DNA of 64,000 bases from Pseudomonas marginalis. Lineage in GTDB: Bacteria; Pseudomonadota; Gammaproteobacteria; Pseudomonadales; Pseudomonadaceae. Position numbers and translations under genes: made by a program. Shown here in pieces: positions 16,501 to 23,947 of the stretch. The notes under the pieces are model-generated. The model saw nothing but the letters and a program-made list of their open reading frames with translations, searched no databases and was not told the origin of the DNA. Location: the NCBI RefSeq assembly GCF_024169655.1, contig NZ_JALJWV010000001.1, positions 4,159,001 to 4,223,000 on the forward strand, in the 5' to 3' direction. The stretch's first letter is position 1, and each line of letters opens with the position of its first letter.

Positions 16501-17637
16501 GCGGGACGTGATGACGAACTGGTGATCCAGCGTGGCCTTGGCGAGCAGGCGCGGCAGCTGCTCGGTCCATGCTTCGCTGCCCCCGCGTAGGCTAAATTGG
16601 CCCCACGGATCATCGACATAGAAGAGTGTCGATCCTTTGTTAACGACCTTACGCACGTTGGTCGGCGAATCGTCCGCGCCGATGGTAACGACTTCCAGCG
16701 CACCATCGCGCCGTCGCGCGATATCGCATAGTTTGAGCGCCGCTTGCGTCTTGCCCGTACCTGAAGGGCCCATAATCACGACTGCATTCTTGTCGTTTAG
16801 GATTCTGAGCATCTCATCGAAGTTCGCAGGCGCCACGAAATGCTCGAGGCTGGCAGAGCTGGCCAGGAACCCGCCGTGCGTCCTTACCGTCGCGAGAAGA
16901 TCGTCGCTCGTCCATAGACCGGGCGTGCTGCCTCGGGTCCTCCGCTTGGCTTCGAGACGCAGCTTTGCGATCAGATTTTGCTGCTCGACCTTCGGGACAT
17001 GCAGCAGGTCCGACATCAGTTCCCGGATATCTGATGCGAGCTGCTTTTCGGTAAGCTTGCCCCAGATCGCGACGCGGCCTTCGGGCGAAGCTTTCAGTGT
17101 GGAATGAAGGCTCGGAGGGAAGCTTGCCTTGTCGGATACCTCTTCGAAGCCTTCGACCAGCAGGTTACGCGCGACCCCCTTGACGTCGGCATTGGTCACG
17201 AGCAGATAGCGGGTGCTCGGATCGTCGAGATGATGCAGTGCTTTTCGGCGCCCACCTTTTTTGTCGGAGCCGTGCTTGAGCAGACCCTCGAAATCCTCAA
17301 TCGACCAAGGCTCGCCGTTGTCCATTTTGATCTGGATGACAAGCTTATATCCGCCAGAGACAATCGCACTGGGTTGTACGCATCCTGGCACGTTGGGCTC
17401 CAGATCCGCCTCCAGATCTTCCTCGTTTGCCGGTTCCAGCACCAGGCGCGTAGCCGCTTTGGAAATGAGGAGGAGTTGCAGGGCTGCGAGGATCGAGACG
17501 TCGAGCTGATAGTCGAAGCCGGCTTGAGCGGCGGCCCCGCCCCGCAGGGGACGCCTTGCTTCCGCGCTATCGGAGAAGGATGTGTCCGACGCGTCGGAGT
17601 GCGATTGCTTGATGTCTCGACGATTATTTGTCGACAT
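13585..17637 (-). CDS. STAND NTPase with Cap4-like nuclease domain, module B
   Basis: The 1350-residue protein starts with a domain like the Cap4/DUF4297 nucleases: GFDYQ at 40-44, an acidic cluster with Glu68 and EED at 72-74, and IQIK at 101-104. A STAND-type P-loop NTPase follows: Walker A GPSGTGKT at 290-297 and Walker B LFYVDD at 338-343. The C-terminal half is helical and repetitive, with HEAT-like units around 1090-1330, a likely sensor. Avs-like STAND proteins bind a phage product, oligomerise and activate the nuclease, killing infection. The start overlaps the 767-residue paralogue gene by 14 bases. The stretch reads as GC-rich, unlike module A, which suggests separate acquisition. 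No close known system was identified. Confidence 0.8.
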   Translation of the reverse strand: MSTNNRRDIKQSHSDASDTSFSDSAEARRPLRGGAAAQAGFDYQLDVSILAALQLLLISKAATRLVLEPANEEDLEADLEPNVPGCVQPSAIVSGGYKLVIQIKMDNGEPWSIEDFEGLLKHGSDKKGGRRKALHHLDDPSTRYLLVTNADVKGVARNLLVEGFEEVSDKASFPPSLHSTLKASPEGRVAIWGKLTEKQLASDIRELMSDLLHVPKVEQQNLIAKLRLEAKRRTRGSTPGLWTSDDLLATVRTHGGFLASSASLEHFVAPANFDEMLRILNDKNAVVIMGPSGTGKTQAALKLCDIARRRDGALEVVTIGADDSPTNVRKVVNKGSTLFYVDDPWGQFSLRGGSEAWTEQLPRLLAKATLDHQFVITSRSDMMQSAKVGVSLNTWSVELDAGQYRDGQLRDIHDNRMDQLPAALQTKAYAFRNEVLDKLGTPLEIELYFAHMQTGPDAGEEDHIFFRRLLELAQRDAVEGVVVRALSSIDTCGTSAIVWALLVARGQFDRARLHSLQRTLRGLDRALGDGLDRLVDRMVAARHLRQPARTIAFAHPSVRQGFEAFARGCWGQSEFAIETLISALVQLPSTHRSWGMETAARVYEVARTFAGRQDVDQAFAIDSDSQEAIDAWLDESLMDPESKFAPLLELASEVGSDASIPSRVARWLLKGTQRGASFFTHNWQPPVFDDAWYDTVSASPIAAKVAARFIREELGFDRGDYGADFAKRLDRFAPNLTAAYLDAAHEMVGHGFELNANAVAAGAVRDLAGFERIVQAALDDLASIHRQHAKSGLEEWRAIEDGERDHAAEEAAQSNHEGDGYTSGVFIDAYIRQLRVEGRWLLLANHPRVAELVRAWAQALLTSPGPVGESELRAILVAGKGMDEEPYVWAAAREHWRTALEPTLTARISSVPSEVDLCDELALTALKVAPKSLVAAFQVNSGQPDRQVTLLTAMQRARRQLGKDSHAATLSLITGALPRELKEIYKAFPTRKRKARKVNGQTLLFLTACASQLDADALDLVVPVIIESSGDASPAIIQWLTLASRTEHAVSATEAAIAIGDTVLVEAALCHQRADARRTALFHLAPTFPDPLPPTILAMASDPGSRVRRALVALLAERPHPDHLKTLLFLIHDTWSSAEPHYDEPESFDIAQEAVVALAVNGPLSDTIGNTLLDLAATTVDRALSRNALIVAANCCSARIQQKISNLVNIPEARWIRLDAIDALADADSVDPSIVEHLTSAFLLSTPPILAASAAQLVGAHASEEIALKLFERVANSNKRRALLLVGANAMARRDRTTADRILDLLEPDHPGRQLLKASEPLSASILDDLGKVQLREAVRKRLGDRIVVP

Positions 17638-19927
17638 CGTCGAACACCGAGCGCTTTGTCACGACGGGGGTGGAAGGCGGAGCTTCCTCCTTCTTTTGCG
17701 TCACGATGTGCGTCCAATCCGCTTCGTCTTCGGAGCCTTCATCATGCTGGCGCTTGCGCTCTTCAAGCGTCTCGACTGAGCGTTTCACGTGATCGCGCGC
17801 GTTGTCGATCAAAGCCGTGGCGTCCGCGTCGACACCAGTCGTCTCAATGCGATCAAGCACGCCGAGAAGCTTTTTAAAGTGGTTGTCAGGCTCTTCGTCC
17901 AAGTCAGCGTCGGCGGCGATCTCATCGATCCTCTCTTCGAGCGAAGGCAGCACAGTTGTCCGCAGCGCTAAGCCCACACCGATAAGCCTTAGCGGCGGTA
18001 TGACCGCTAGCATCTGTGGCTCGTCGAAGAAGGAGACGTCGAGACCGTTGAGCACGGCTGATTCCAGCCTGTCGGCTACCTCAGAGCGAAGATCGTTAGG
18101 CAAGACGCTGAGGTGATGAGCACGTGCATAGGTGGCGATCTGGGGATCGTTGCTAGTGAGATCAGATTGCCAGCATGGCCGTCGAAGTAGATTGGGAAAT
18201 TGCTCGACGGCTTTGACGAACACGGCCTCGCTCGAACGATAGGAAAGGAAGTGGAACAGCATCCAATTGCGGTGTAATTCGTCGGGCGTGTGGCCAAGTC
18301 GTGCGACCAGAGCGTCGTCGAGCGTTGTCTGGATGACAAGCGCATCTCGAATGAGCGGCGAGCCTTCGCACGTGAAGCTGCTAAGAATGGTGTCGATAGT
18401 CGCGCCTCGTATGAGCGCCGCCATCATATGGGGCTTCTGGCGCAGAATCTCCGTTAGGGCGTCGGAGATCGTCGGATGGGCGAAGGTCCATTTTGATCCG
18501 GAAAGCTTCAGGAACGAGCCTTTCAGCTCAGCGAAACAATCCTGAATCTTAGTGAGAGTGTACCCAGTCAGCTCAGCGACAGCCTGTGCGGCCGAAGCGT
18601 CATGATCGCTAGGATCGAATCCGGCCTGATGGACATACACGAGGATGAGCGCGGCCTGCAGCTGATCATCTAAGGCGTTGACGGTATCAATCAGATGCTC
18701 TGTCGGCTCCTCCATAAAGCGTACGAGTGAGCTTTCGCGGGGCGCTAGGCCCTTGGTGAAGTTTGGGTCGCCGAGACGTTCGGCGATCCCAGGGAGAAAA
18801 TCGCGAACCGCAGCGACAGCGGCTAGATGCGGTTTGATGCTCGATCGCCAGCTCTGGCTCTGCTCACCGAAATTTACATGATTATAGAGAATTTGCGTCT
18901 TCTCTTCGAACGTCAACTCGCCAACATCCACCACGGCGCTGCCGTCTACGAATTGGGCAAGGTTGCGCTGCCCGAGCCGGCGCCGCGCCGCTTCATAGAT
19001 ATGTTTTCGGGAAGTTAGAAGAAATCGATTGCCATGCTTGATCGCGGCCCGCAGCTTGGAGAAGGCAGACGTCCAGTCCTGCACATAGTCGTCGCGTAGC
19101 ACATTGGAGCCGAAGGCATCGTCGATCCAGAAGAAGCGCCCCGGATCATTAGGATTCCAACCGGCCTCAAAGTCGCGTGGGCTGGTCAGAGCAAGTACGG
19201 TGTTGTCTGGATTTTCCGACGCTATGGTCGACACGATGGCGCCAATCGCCGATTTACCGCTAGAAGGATTACCGAGTAGCAGCACTACGCCGTGCTCAGA
19301 GATCGCGTTGACCGCATCGCGATGAGCCTGGGTAGGCACATAGGTGCGAAGCTTTGGAATCCAGCTGTCAAGCAATGCCCGGCTCTGCTCGCTGAGCCGC
19401 TCATCTACGATCGAGGTGAGGTCGCCTAGGCCGTAGACCTGCGGAACGAGGGCCCGGAGGCGCGCGCTGCTCCTGATAACACGGACGATATACTGGCGAC
19501 CGAGAATGTGCGGCTTACGCACGCCAAGCGCGCGGAGTTTGGCACGCATTGCGGCTGCGATGGGCGCATCTACGCTCATGTTCGTCATGAAGACATAGGT
19601 TTCTGCTTGGCCGGCTTTGACCAGTTCCTCGACATGAGCGATCTCGGCGGTGAGATCACTGAGCTTCAACGCCTTTGCGGCATCGGACGTATGCTTGCAT
19701 TGCACGGTTCCGATCAACAGGGCGTCGTTTTCTGCAGAAATGAGGAAGACCGCGTCCTGACCGCCGTCTTGAGCTTCGCGGAAGATTTCCACGGGCCGGC
19801 CGAGCACGACCTCGCATACTTGCGAGCATAGATCCTGAAACGCGCGCCAGCCGATGGTATGGAGCGCTAGATCGCTCCAAGGGCCGTTTGCTCTCCGTTC
19901 GGGCAGCACAGAAGCCTCGATTAGCAC
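17624..19927 (-). CDS. STAND NTPase with Mrr-like nuclease domain, module B
   Basis: The 767-residue protein begins with a restriction-endonuclease-like domain: GWRAFQDL around 26-33, Asp58 in GGQDAV and VQCK at 75-78. A STAND-type ATPase follows with Walker A GNPSSGKS at 219-226, Walker B FFWIDD at 265-270 and an LLTSR sensor-like stretch. The C-terminal part is helical with an acidic/basic tail and no repeats as clear as in its neighbour. The GTG start has AAGGA upstream and overlaps the stop of the SIR2-like ORF (GTGCTAA). Its stop lies inside the start of the 1350-residue gene. The two STAND proteins have similar NTPase cores but different nuclease domains, suggesting duplication followed by domain exchange. 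Confidence 0.8.
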   Translation of the reverse strand: MLIEASVLPERRANGPWSDLALHTIGWRAFQDLCSQVCEVVLGRPVEIFREAQDGGQDAVFLISAENDALLIGTVQCKHTSDAAKALKLSDLTAEIAHVEELVKAGQAETYVFMTNMSVDAPIAAAMRAKLRALGVRKPHILGRQYIVRVIRSSARLRALVPQVYGLGDLTSIVDERLSEQSRALLDSWIPKLRTYVPTQAHRDAVNAISEHGVVLLLGNPSSGKSAIGAIVSTIASENPDNTVLALTSPRDFEAGWNPNDPGRFFWIDDAFGSNVLRDDYVQDWTSAFSKLRAAIKHGNRFLLTSRKHIYEAARRRLGQRNLAQFVDGSAVVDVGELTFEEKTQILYNHVNFGEQSQSWRSSIKPHLAAVAAVRDFLPGIAERLGDPNFTKGLAPRESSLVRFMEEPTEHLIDTVNALDDQLQAALILVYVHQAGFDPSDHDASAAQAVAELTGYTLTKIQDCFAELKGSFLKLSGSKWTFAHPTISDALTEILRQKPHMMAALIRGATIDTILSSFTCEGSPLIRDALVIQTTLDDALVARLGHTPDELHRNWMLFHFLSYRSSEAVFVKAVEQFPNLLRRPCWQSDLTSNDPQIATYARAHHLSVLPNDLRSEVADRLESAVLNGLDVSFFDEPQMLAVIPPLRLIGVGLALRTTVLPSLEERIDEIAADADLDEEPDNHFKKLLGVLDRIETTGVDADATALIDNARDHVKRSVETLEERKRQHDEGSEDEADWTHIVTQKKEEAPPSTPVVTKRSVFDDVDK

Positions 19928-20241
19928 ACCTTAGTCCTTCGTGCAGTGGCAACAACACGTAGAACGCCGACCGGTGTAGGATGGATTTCCGCGTCTGAGA
20001 CGTCCCAATTTGCATCCAAATCAAGACGGTATTTGTCGAAGCAGCGCTTTGCCACCTCTCTAGCTGACGGCAGACTATTAGGAGGATCCATGGAAAGCCC
20101 AGCGCCGCAGACCACTAAAAGGCTGCCGGCGTTCATAGAGGCTAGTAGTCGAGTGATTGTCTCAGGCGTCAAGCCCCCCCCACGGAGAAATATCTCGCCT
20201 ACCTGATTCAGCTGCGATTTTGTCGATCCTGTTGATCGCAT
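19921..20241 (-). pseudogene. Shortened SIR2-like ORF heading module B
   Basis: From the ATG at 20241 the frame gives 106 residues. Residues 30-75 look like the start of a SIR2-type NADase domain, with GAGLS at 46-50. After about residue 75 the sequence no longer looks like SIR2, and the frame ends where a full domain would need some 150 more residues, so an internal deletion is likely. A run of eight C on the plus strand (20174-20181) lies just before an alternative TTG start at 20172. The frame is joined to its neighbours by overlaps at both ends (TAATG and GTGCTAA), which argues for a former working operon. NAD-cleaving SIR2 domains are common defence effectors. Confidence 0.5.
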
Positions 20242-20333
20242 TAGTAGCACTCACCGTTGTTCCTCACGTTGGCTTTCTCAAAGCTCTTCTTGACCTGATC
20301 AATAATCGAAGGAGTCATGCCGCAGCGCTTCAT
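20241..20333 (-). CDS. Possible 30-codon ORF coupled to the SIR2-like ORF
   Basis: The frame starts at an ATG that overlaps the preceding stop (ATGA) and ends at a TAA that overlaps the SIR2-like start (TAATG). The peptide is basic and hydrophilic (MTPSIIDQVKKSFEKANV from its second Met) and reads as protein-like. It could be a tiny gene or what is left of a larger one after deletion. It is not recognised. Confidence 0.35.
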   Translation of the reverse strand: MKRCGMTPSIIDQVKKSFEKANVRNNGECY

Positions 20334-20419
20334 TCCTTGGTCTCCTCAAATCTATCCTGTCCGACCTTGATCGCATAGCCTGACTTCAGGTTGCCAATCA
20401 GCAGATACCCGCTGCGCGC
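20330..20419 (-). pseudogene. 3' tail of a lost gene upstream of module B
   Basis: A frame with no start codon, open from a stop near 20422, ends in the peptide SGYLLIGNLKSGYAIKVGQD plus nine residues. It looks like the C-terminus of a real protein and its stop overlaps the next ATG (ATGA). The upstream part of the gene seems to have been removed, probably by the event that joined the island to the tRNA-Pro region. Confidence 0.35.
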
Positions 20420-20514
20420 TCAGAAAATCCGTTGAAGGTCGCCCGATTTGCGGCATGTAAATGTGTACTTAAAAACCGTGACTGGAGATAGATTCCTGTG
20501 AATCCAGAAAACGA

Positions 20515-20539
20515 AAAAAGCGGCTAAAGACCGCTATTT
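20515..20539. terminator. Hairpin terminator-like element near the island junction
   Basis: An AAAAAAGCGG-ctaaaga-CCGCTATTT hairpin, flanked by A and T runs. It could end transcription on either strand. It lies between the decayed start of module B and the tRNA-Asp-like scar. Confidence 0.4.
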
Positions 20540-20550
20540 CCGTGGCTTCC

Positions 20551-20607
20551 AGGCGTTCAGAGGGCCTTAGTGGAAGCAAATATGGCGCAGCGGACGAGAC
20601 TCCAACA
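20551..20607 (-). repeat. tRNA-Asp 3'-end-like scar
   Basis: This stretch closely matches the 3' end and downstream flank of the tRNA-Asp gene at 46912: the shared words are AGGCGTTCAG, GGGCCTT, GAAGCA and ATATGGCGCAGCGGACG, with a 4-base insertion and a few substitutions. The match stops inside the tRNA, before the anticodon arm, so it is not a working gene. tRNA 3' ends are standard integrase targets; a fragment here probably records an attachment site of an earlier or stacked element. Confidence 0.6.
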
Positions 20608-20653
20608 CAAATACGCCTCTCAGATGGCAGCGCTACCAAGATCCATGATATCC

Positions 20654-20677
20654 GTGGGAGTAAATGTGGGAGTAATT
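20654..20677. repeat. Tandem 12-bp repeats, candidate integrase arm sites
   Basis: Two adjacent copies of GTGGGAGTAAAT (second copy GTGGGAGTAATT) lie about 55 bases from the 3' end of tRNA-Pro. Short direct repeats next to a tRNA attachment site are typical arm-type binding sites of tyrosine integrases. No integrase gene is left nearby. Confidence 0.4.
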
Positions 20678-20686
20678 TTGTAGACA

Positions 20687-20715
20687 TGAAAAAGCCCAAC
20701 CTTTTCAGATTGGGC
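20687..20715 (-). terminator. Terminator of tRNA-Pro
   Basis: Read on the minus strand, GCCCAATC-tgaaaa-GGTTGGGC is followed by TTTTT: a standard Rho-independent terminator about 20 bases after the tRNA 3' end. Confidence 0.75.
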
Positions 20716-20732
20716 CAAGTCATTGAAAAATA

Positions 20733-20809
20733 TGGTCGGGACGGAGTGATTCGAACACTCGACCCCTAGCACCCCATGCTAGTGCGCTACCGGACTGCGC
20801 TACGCCCCG
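20733..20809 (-). tRNA. tRNA-Pro(GGG)
   Basis: A 77-base cloverleaf with an encoded CCA end. The anticodon stem CTAGC/GCTAG closes the loop ATGGGGT, giving anticodon GGG. The acceptor stem pairs CGGGGCG with CGTCCCG (one G-T wobble). It follows the ihfA-merR genes, as in other Pseudomonas. The mobile region begins downstream of its 3' end. Confidence 0.95.
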
Positions 20810-20899
20810 ACTAGGCGTGTTACTGGGTTCGCTTCGCAATGAAGCGATCAGGAATATACCGCAAGCTTTTGAAATGTGGAAGTATTTTAAAAGCCTGAA

Positions 20900-21256
20900 T
20901 TATTTCTTCAGAACCACCAGCACATCTTCGAGTTCGGAGATCATTTGGCGGATCAACTGCTTGTATTGGGTGGTGTCGTCTTTGGCTTCATCACCGGACA
21001 TGCGCTGGCGCGCGCCGCTGATGGTGAACCCCTGGTCGTATAGCAATGCACGGATCTGTCGGATCATCAGCACATCCTGGCGCTGATAATACCGACGGTT
21101 CCCGGTGCGTTTGACGGGGTTGAGTTGAGGAAACTCCTGCTCCCAATAGCGCAGCACGTGAGGCTTTACCGCACAGAGCTCGCTGACTTCACCGATGGTG
21201 AAGTAGCGTTTGCCTGGGATGACGGGTAACTCGTCGTTATGACTTGGTTCCAGCAT
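20900..21256 (-). CDS. MerR-family regulator next to ihfA
   Basis: The 118-residue protein has an N-terminal winged helix-turn-helix (FTIGEVSELCAVKPHVLRYW, about residues 19-38) and a short C-terminal helix, the compact MerR form without a large sensor domain. The ATG at 21256 lies inside the end of ihfA (20-base overlap), so the two are co-translated; an in-frame TTG at 21265 is less likely. This gene follows ihfA in many gammaproteobacteria. Its target is not known. Confidence 0.9.
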   Translation of the reverse strand: MLEPSHNDELPVIPGKRYFTIGEVSELCAVKPHVLRYWEQEFPQLNPVKRTGNRRYYQRQDVLMIRQIRALLYDQGFTISGARQRMSGDEAKDDTTQYKQLIRQMISELEDVLVVLKK

Positions 21257-21539
21257 AAGCCTCAACTCGGGCCTTCAACTTCTGCCCTGGACGAAAGGTG
21301 ACCACACGGCGAGCCGTGATCGGGATTTCTTCTCCCGTTTTTGGATTGCGGCCAGGCCGCTGGCGTTTGTCCCGCAGGTCAAAATTACCGAAACCGGACA
21401 ATTTAACCTGTTCGTTGTCTTCCAGAGCGTGTCTGATTTCTTCAAAAAACAGCTCGACCAATTCCTTGGCCTCGCGCTTGTTCAGACCCAACTCTTCGTA
21501 CAGACGTTCCGCCATCTCAGCTTTCGTCAAAGCCCCCAT
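21237..21539 (-). CDS. ihfA: Integration host factor subunit alpha
   Basis: A 100-residue HU/IHF-fold protein with the family stretch GRNPKTGEEIPI at about 63-74, which forms the DNA-bending arm. IHF alpha pairs with IHF beta (encoded elsewhere) to bend DNA at specific sites in replication, recombination and sigma-54 promoters. It follows pheT by 3 bases and overlaps merR, so it belongs to the pheST operon, as in E. coli and Pseudomonas. Confidence 0.98.
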   Translation of the reverse strand: MGALTKAEMAERLYEELGLNKREAKELVELFFEEIRHALEDNEQVKLSGFGNFDLRDKRQRPGRNPKTGEEIPITARRVVTFRPGQKLKARVEAYAGTKS

Positions 21540-21542
21540 ACG

Positions 21543-23921
21543 TCACTTCCTTAACGTGGCGTTTAACCTTTGTTCAAGCGATGTGAGGATATTTTGTGTC
21601 GTGGCATTCACCTCATCGTCATTAAGAGTGCGCGATGGATGCTGCCAGGTCAAGCCAACTGCAAGGCTTTTTCTATGCGGATCAATGCCTTTACCCTGAT
21701 AGACGTCAAATAGCCTGAGGTCCGTCAGCCATTCGCCTGCATTTTCACGGATTACATCCAGAACAGCCGTGGCGGACACTTCGCGATCAGCAATCAACGC
21801 CAGGTCGCGACGTACTTCCGGGAAGCGCGACAGCTCGCTGAATTTCGGCATCTTGCCCGAAGCGACTTCGGCCAGAACCAGTTCGAAAACGAAGACCGGG
21901 CGGTCGAGACCGAGGGTTTTCGACAGTTCCGGGTGAAGCGCGCCGACGAAACCCACCAGGCGACCTTCGCGCTCGATACGCGCCGTCTGGCCCGGGTGCA
22001 GCGCCGGGTGGCTGCCCGCCACGAACGTGAAGTCGTTCAGTGCTCCGGCAAAACCCAATACGGCTTCCACGTCAGCTTTAACGTCGAAGAAGTCCACCGC
22101 ATCGCGGCCTTGGGCCCAACCTTCCGGCAAGCGGCTGCCGCAAACAACACCGGCGAGCATCGGCTCTTGCTTCAAGCCATCCAGTTGGCCGACGAAACGC
22201 AGGCCGCTTTCGAACATGCGCACGCGGTCTTGCTGGCGGTTCAGGTTGTGGGAAAGCGCTTTCACCAAGCCTGGCCACAACGACGAACGCATGGCGGCCA
22301 TATCGTTGGAGATCGGGTTGGCCAACAACAGCGGCTCGACGCCTGGGTTGAACAGTTCGAACTGCTTGGGATCGATGAAGCTGTAGGTCACCGCTTCCTG
22401 ATAGCCACGGGCAACCAGCAGGCGGCGCAGTTCAGGCAGGTGCGCGCGCGCTTCAGCCTTGGGTTGCGGCGCCAGGCGCGCTTGCGGGTAGCGAACCGGC
22501 AGACGGTTGTAGCCGTAGAGACGGGCCAGCTCTTCGATCAGGTCGACTTCGAGGCTGATATCGAAGCGATGGCTTGGCACTTCAACGCGCCACTGCCCGG
22601 CTTCACCCGCAGCAATACCCAGGCCGAGGGCCGAAAGCAGACGCTCGATTTCAGCCGGCTCGATCACCAGGCCGAGCATCTGCTCAACGCTTTTGGCGCG
22701 CAGGGTGATCGGTGCAATCGACGGCAGGTATTGTTCGCTGACGGTTTCAGTGATCGGGCCCGCCTCGCCACCGGTGATTTCCAGCAGCAGGCCAGTGGCG
22801 CGCTCCATGGCTTCACGGGCCAGTTTCCAGTCAACGCCACGCTCGTAGCGGTGCGACGCATCAGTGTGCAGGCCGTAGGAGCGAGCCTTGCCAGCGATGG
22901 CGATCTGGTCGAAGAATGCGCTCTCAAGGAAGATGTCACGCGTGGTTGCGGACACACCGCTGTGTTCGCCCCCCATCACACCGGCAATTGCCAGGGCGCG
23001 GGAATGGTCAGCAATCACCAAGGTGTCGGCACGCAGGCTGACTTCCTGACCGTCGAGCAGAACCAGCTTCTCGCCTTCTTCCGCCATACGCACACGGATG
23101 CCGCCATTGATTTCGGCGAGATCGAAAGCGTGCAACGGCTGGCCGAGTTCAATCATCACATAGTTGGTGATATCAACGGCAGCGTCGATGCTGCGCACGT
23201 CGGCGCGACGCAGGCGCTCAACCATCCACAGCGGCGTTGGCTTGGACAGGTCGACGTTACGGATCACACGCCCCAGGTAACGCGGGCAAGCGTTGGGTAC
23301 CAGCACTTCGATCGGGCGCACTTCATCATGCACCGCAGCGACTGCGGCAACCACCGGCCGGGTGACGGGAGCGTTGTACAGCGCGCCGACTTCACGAGCC
23401 AGGCCCGCCAGGGACAGGCAGTCGCCGCGGTTCGGGGTCAGGTCGACCTCGATGCTGGCGTCTTCCAGTTCCAGGTAGACACGGATGTCCTGGCCCACGG
23501 GCGCGTCGGCCGGCAGTTCCATCAGGCCATCATTGCCCTCGCCCACCTGCAGCTCAACCTGGGAGCACAGCATGCCGTTGGACTCAACGCCACGCAGCTT
23601 GGCTTTCTTGATTTTGAAGTCGCCCGGCAGTTCGGCACCGATCATGGCGAACGGGATCTTCAAGCCCGGGCGCACATTGGGCGCACCGCACACGACCTGG
23701 AACGTCTCCGCGCCATTGCTGACCTGACACACACGCAATTTGTCGGCATCGGGGTGCTGCTCGGTGCTCAGCACCTCGCCCACAACCACACCGCTGAATA
23801 CGCCGGCGGCCGGAGTAACGCTATCGACCTCAAGACCGGCCATCGACAGACGAGCAACCAGCTCGTCGCGGCTTACCTGCGGGCTTACCCAGCCACGCAG
23901 CCATTGTTCACTGAATTTCAT
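21543..23921 (-). CDS. pheT: Phenylalanyl-tRNA synthetase beta subunit
   Basis: The 792-residue protein has the full bacterial beta-subunit order: N-terminal EMAP/tRNA-binding domain (about 40-150), B3/B4 editing domain (about 210-390), B5 (about 400-475), a catalytic-like core and the C-terminal FDX-ACB anticodon-binding domain (about 698-791). It forms an alpha2-beta2 enzyme with PheS that charges tRNA-Phe and removes misacylated Tyr. It starts 26 bases after pheS and is co-transcribed with it. Confidence 0.98.
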   Translation of the reverse strand: MKFSEQWLRGWVSPQVSRDELVARLSMAGLEVDSVTPAAGVFSGVVVGEVLSTEQHPDADKLRVCQVSNGAETFQVVCGAPNVRPGLKIPFAMIGAELPGDFKIKKAKLRGVESNGMLCSQVELQVGEGNDGLMELPADAPVGQDIRVYLELEDASIEVDLTPNRGDCLSLAGLAREVGALYNAPVTRPVVAAVAAVHDEVRPIEVLVPNACPRYLGRVIRNVDLSKPTPLWMVERLRRADVRSIDAAVDITNYVMIELGQPLHAFDLAEINGGIRVRMAEEGEKLVLLDGQEVSLRADTLVIADHSRALAIAGVMGGEHSGVSATTRDIFLESAFFDQIAIAGKARSYGLHTDASHRYERGVDWKLAREAMERATGLLLEITGGEAGPITETVSEQYLPSIAPITLRAKSVEQMLGLVIEPAEIERLLSALGLGIAAGEAGQWRVEVPSHRFDISLEVDLIEELARLYGYNRLPVRYPQARLAPQPKAEARAHLPELRRLLVARGYQEAVTYSFIDPKQFELFNPGVEPLLLANPISNDMAAMRSSLWPGLVKALSHNLNRQQDRVRMFESGLRFVGQLDGLKQEPMLAGVVCGSRLPEGWAQGRDAVDFFDVKADVEAVLGFAGALNDFTFVAGSHPALHPGQTARIEREGRLVGFVGALHPELSKTLGLDRPVFVFELVLAEVASGKMPKFSELSRFPEVRRDLALIADREVSATAVLDVIRENAGEWLTDLRLFDVYQGKGIDPHRKSLAVGLTWQHPSRTLNDDEVNATTQNILTSLEQRLNATLRK

Positions 23922-23947
23922 CCTGCTCTCCTAAAGATTCGTTACGA

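Noticed and set aside
20581..20640. A possible tRNA gene at the tRNA-Asp-like sequence
   Set aside because: Only the 3' end resembles a tRNA; the anticodon and D arms are absent.
20542..20769. 75-codon plus-strand ORF running into tRNA-Pro
   Set aside because: Its last part is the complement of the tRNA gene; a common false call.
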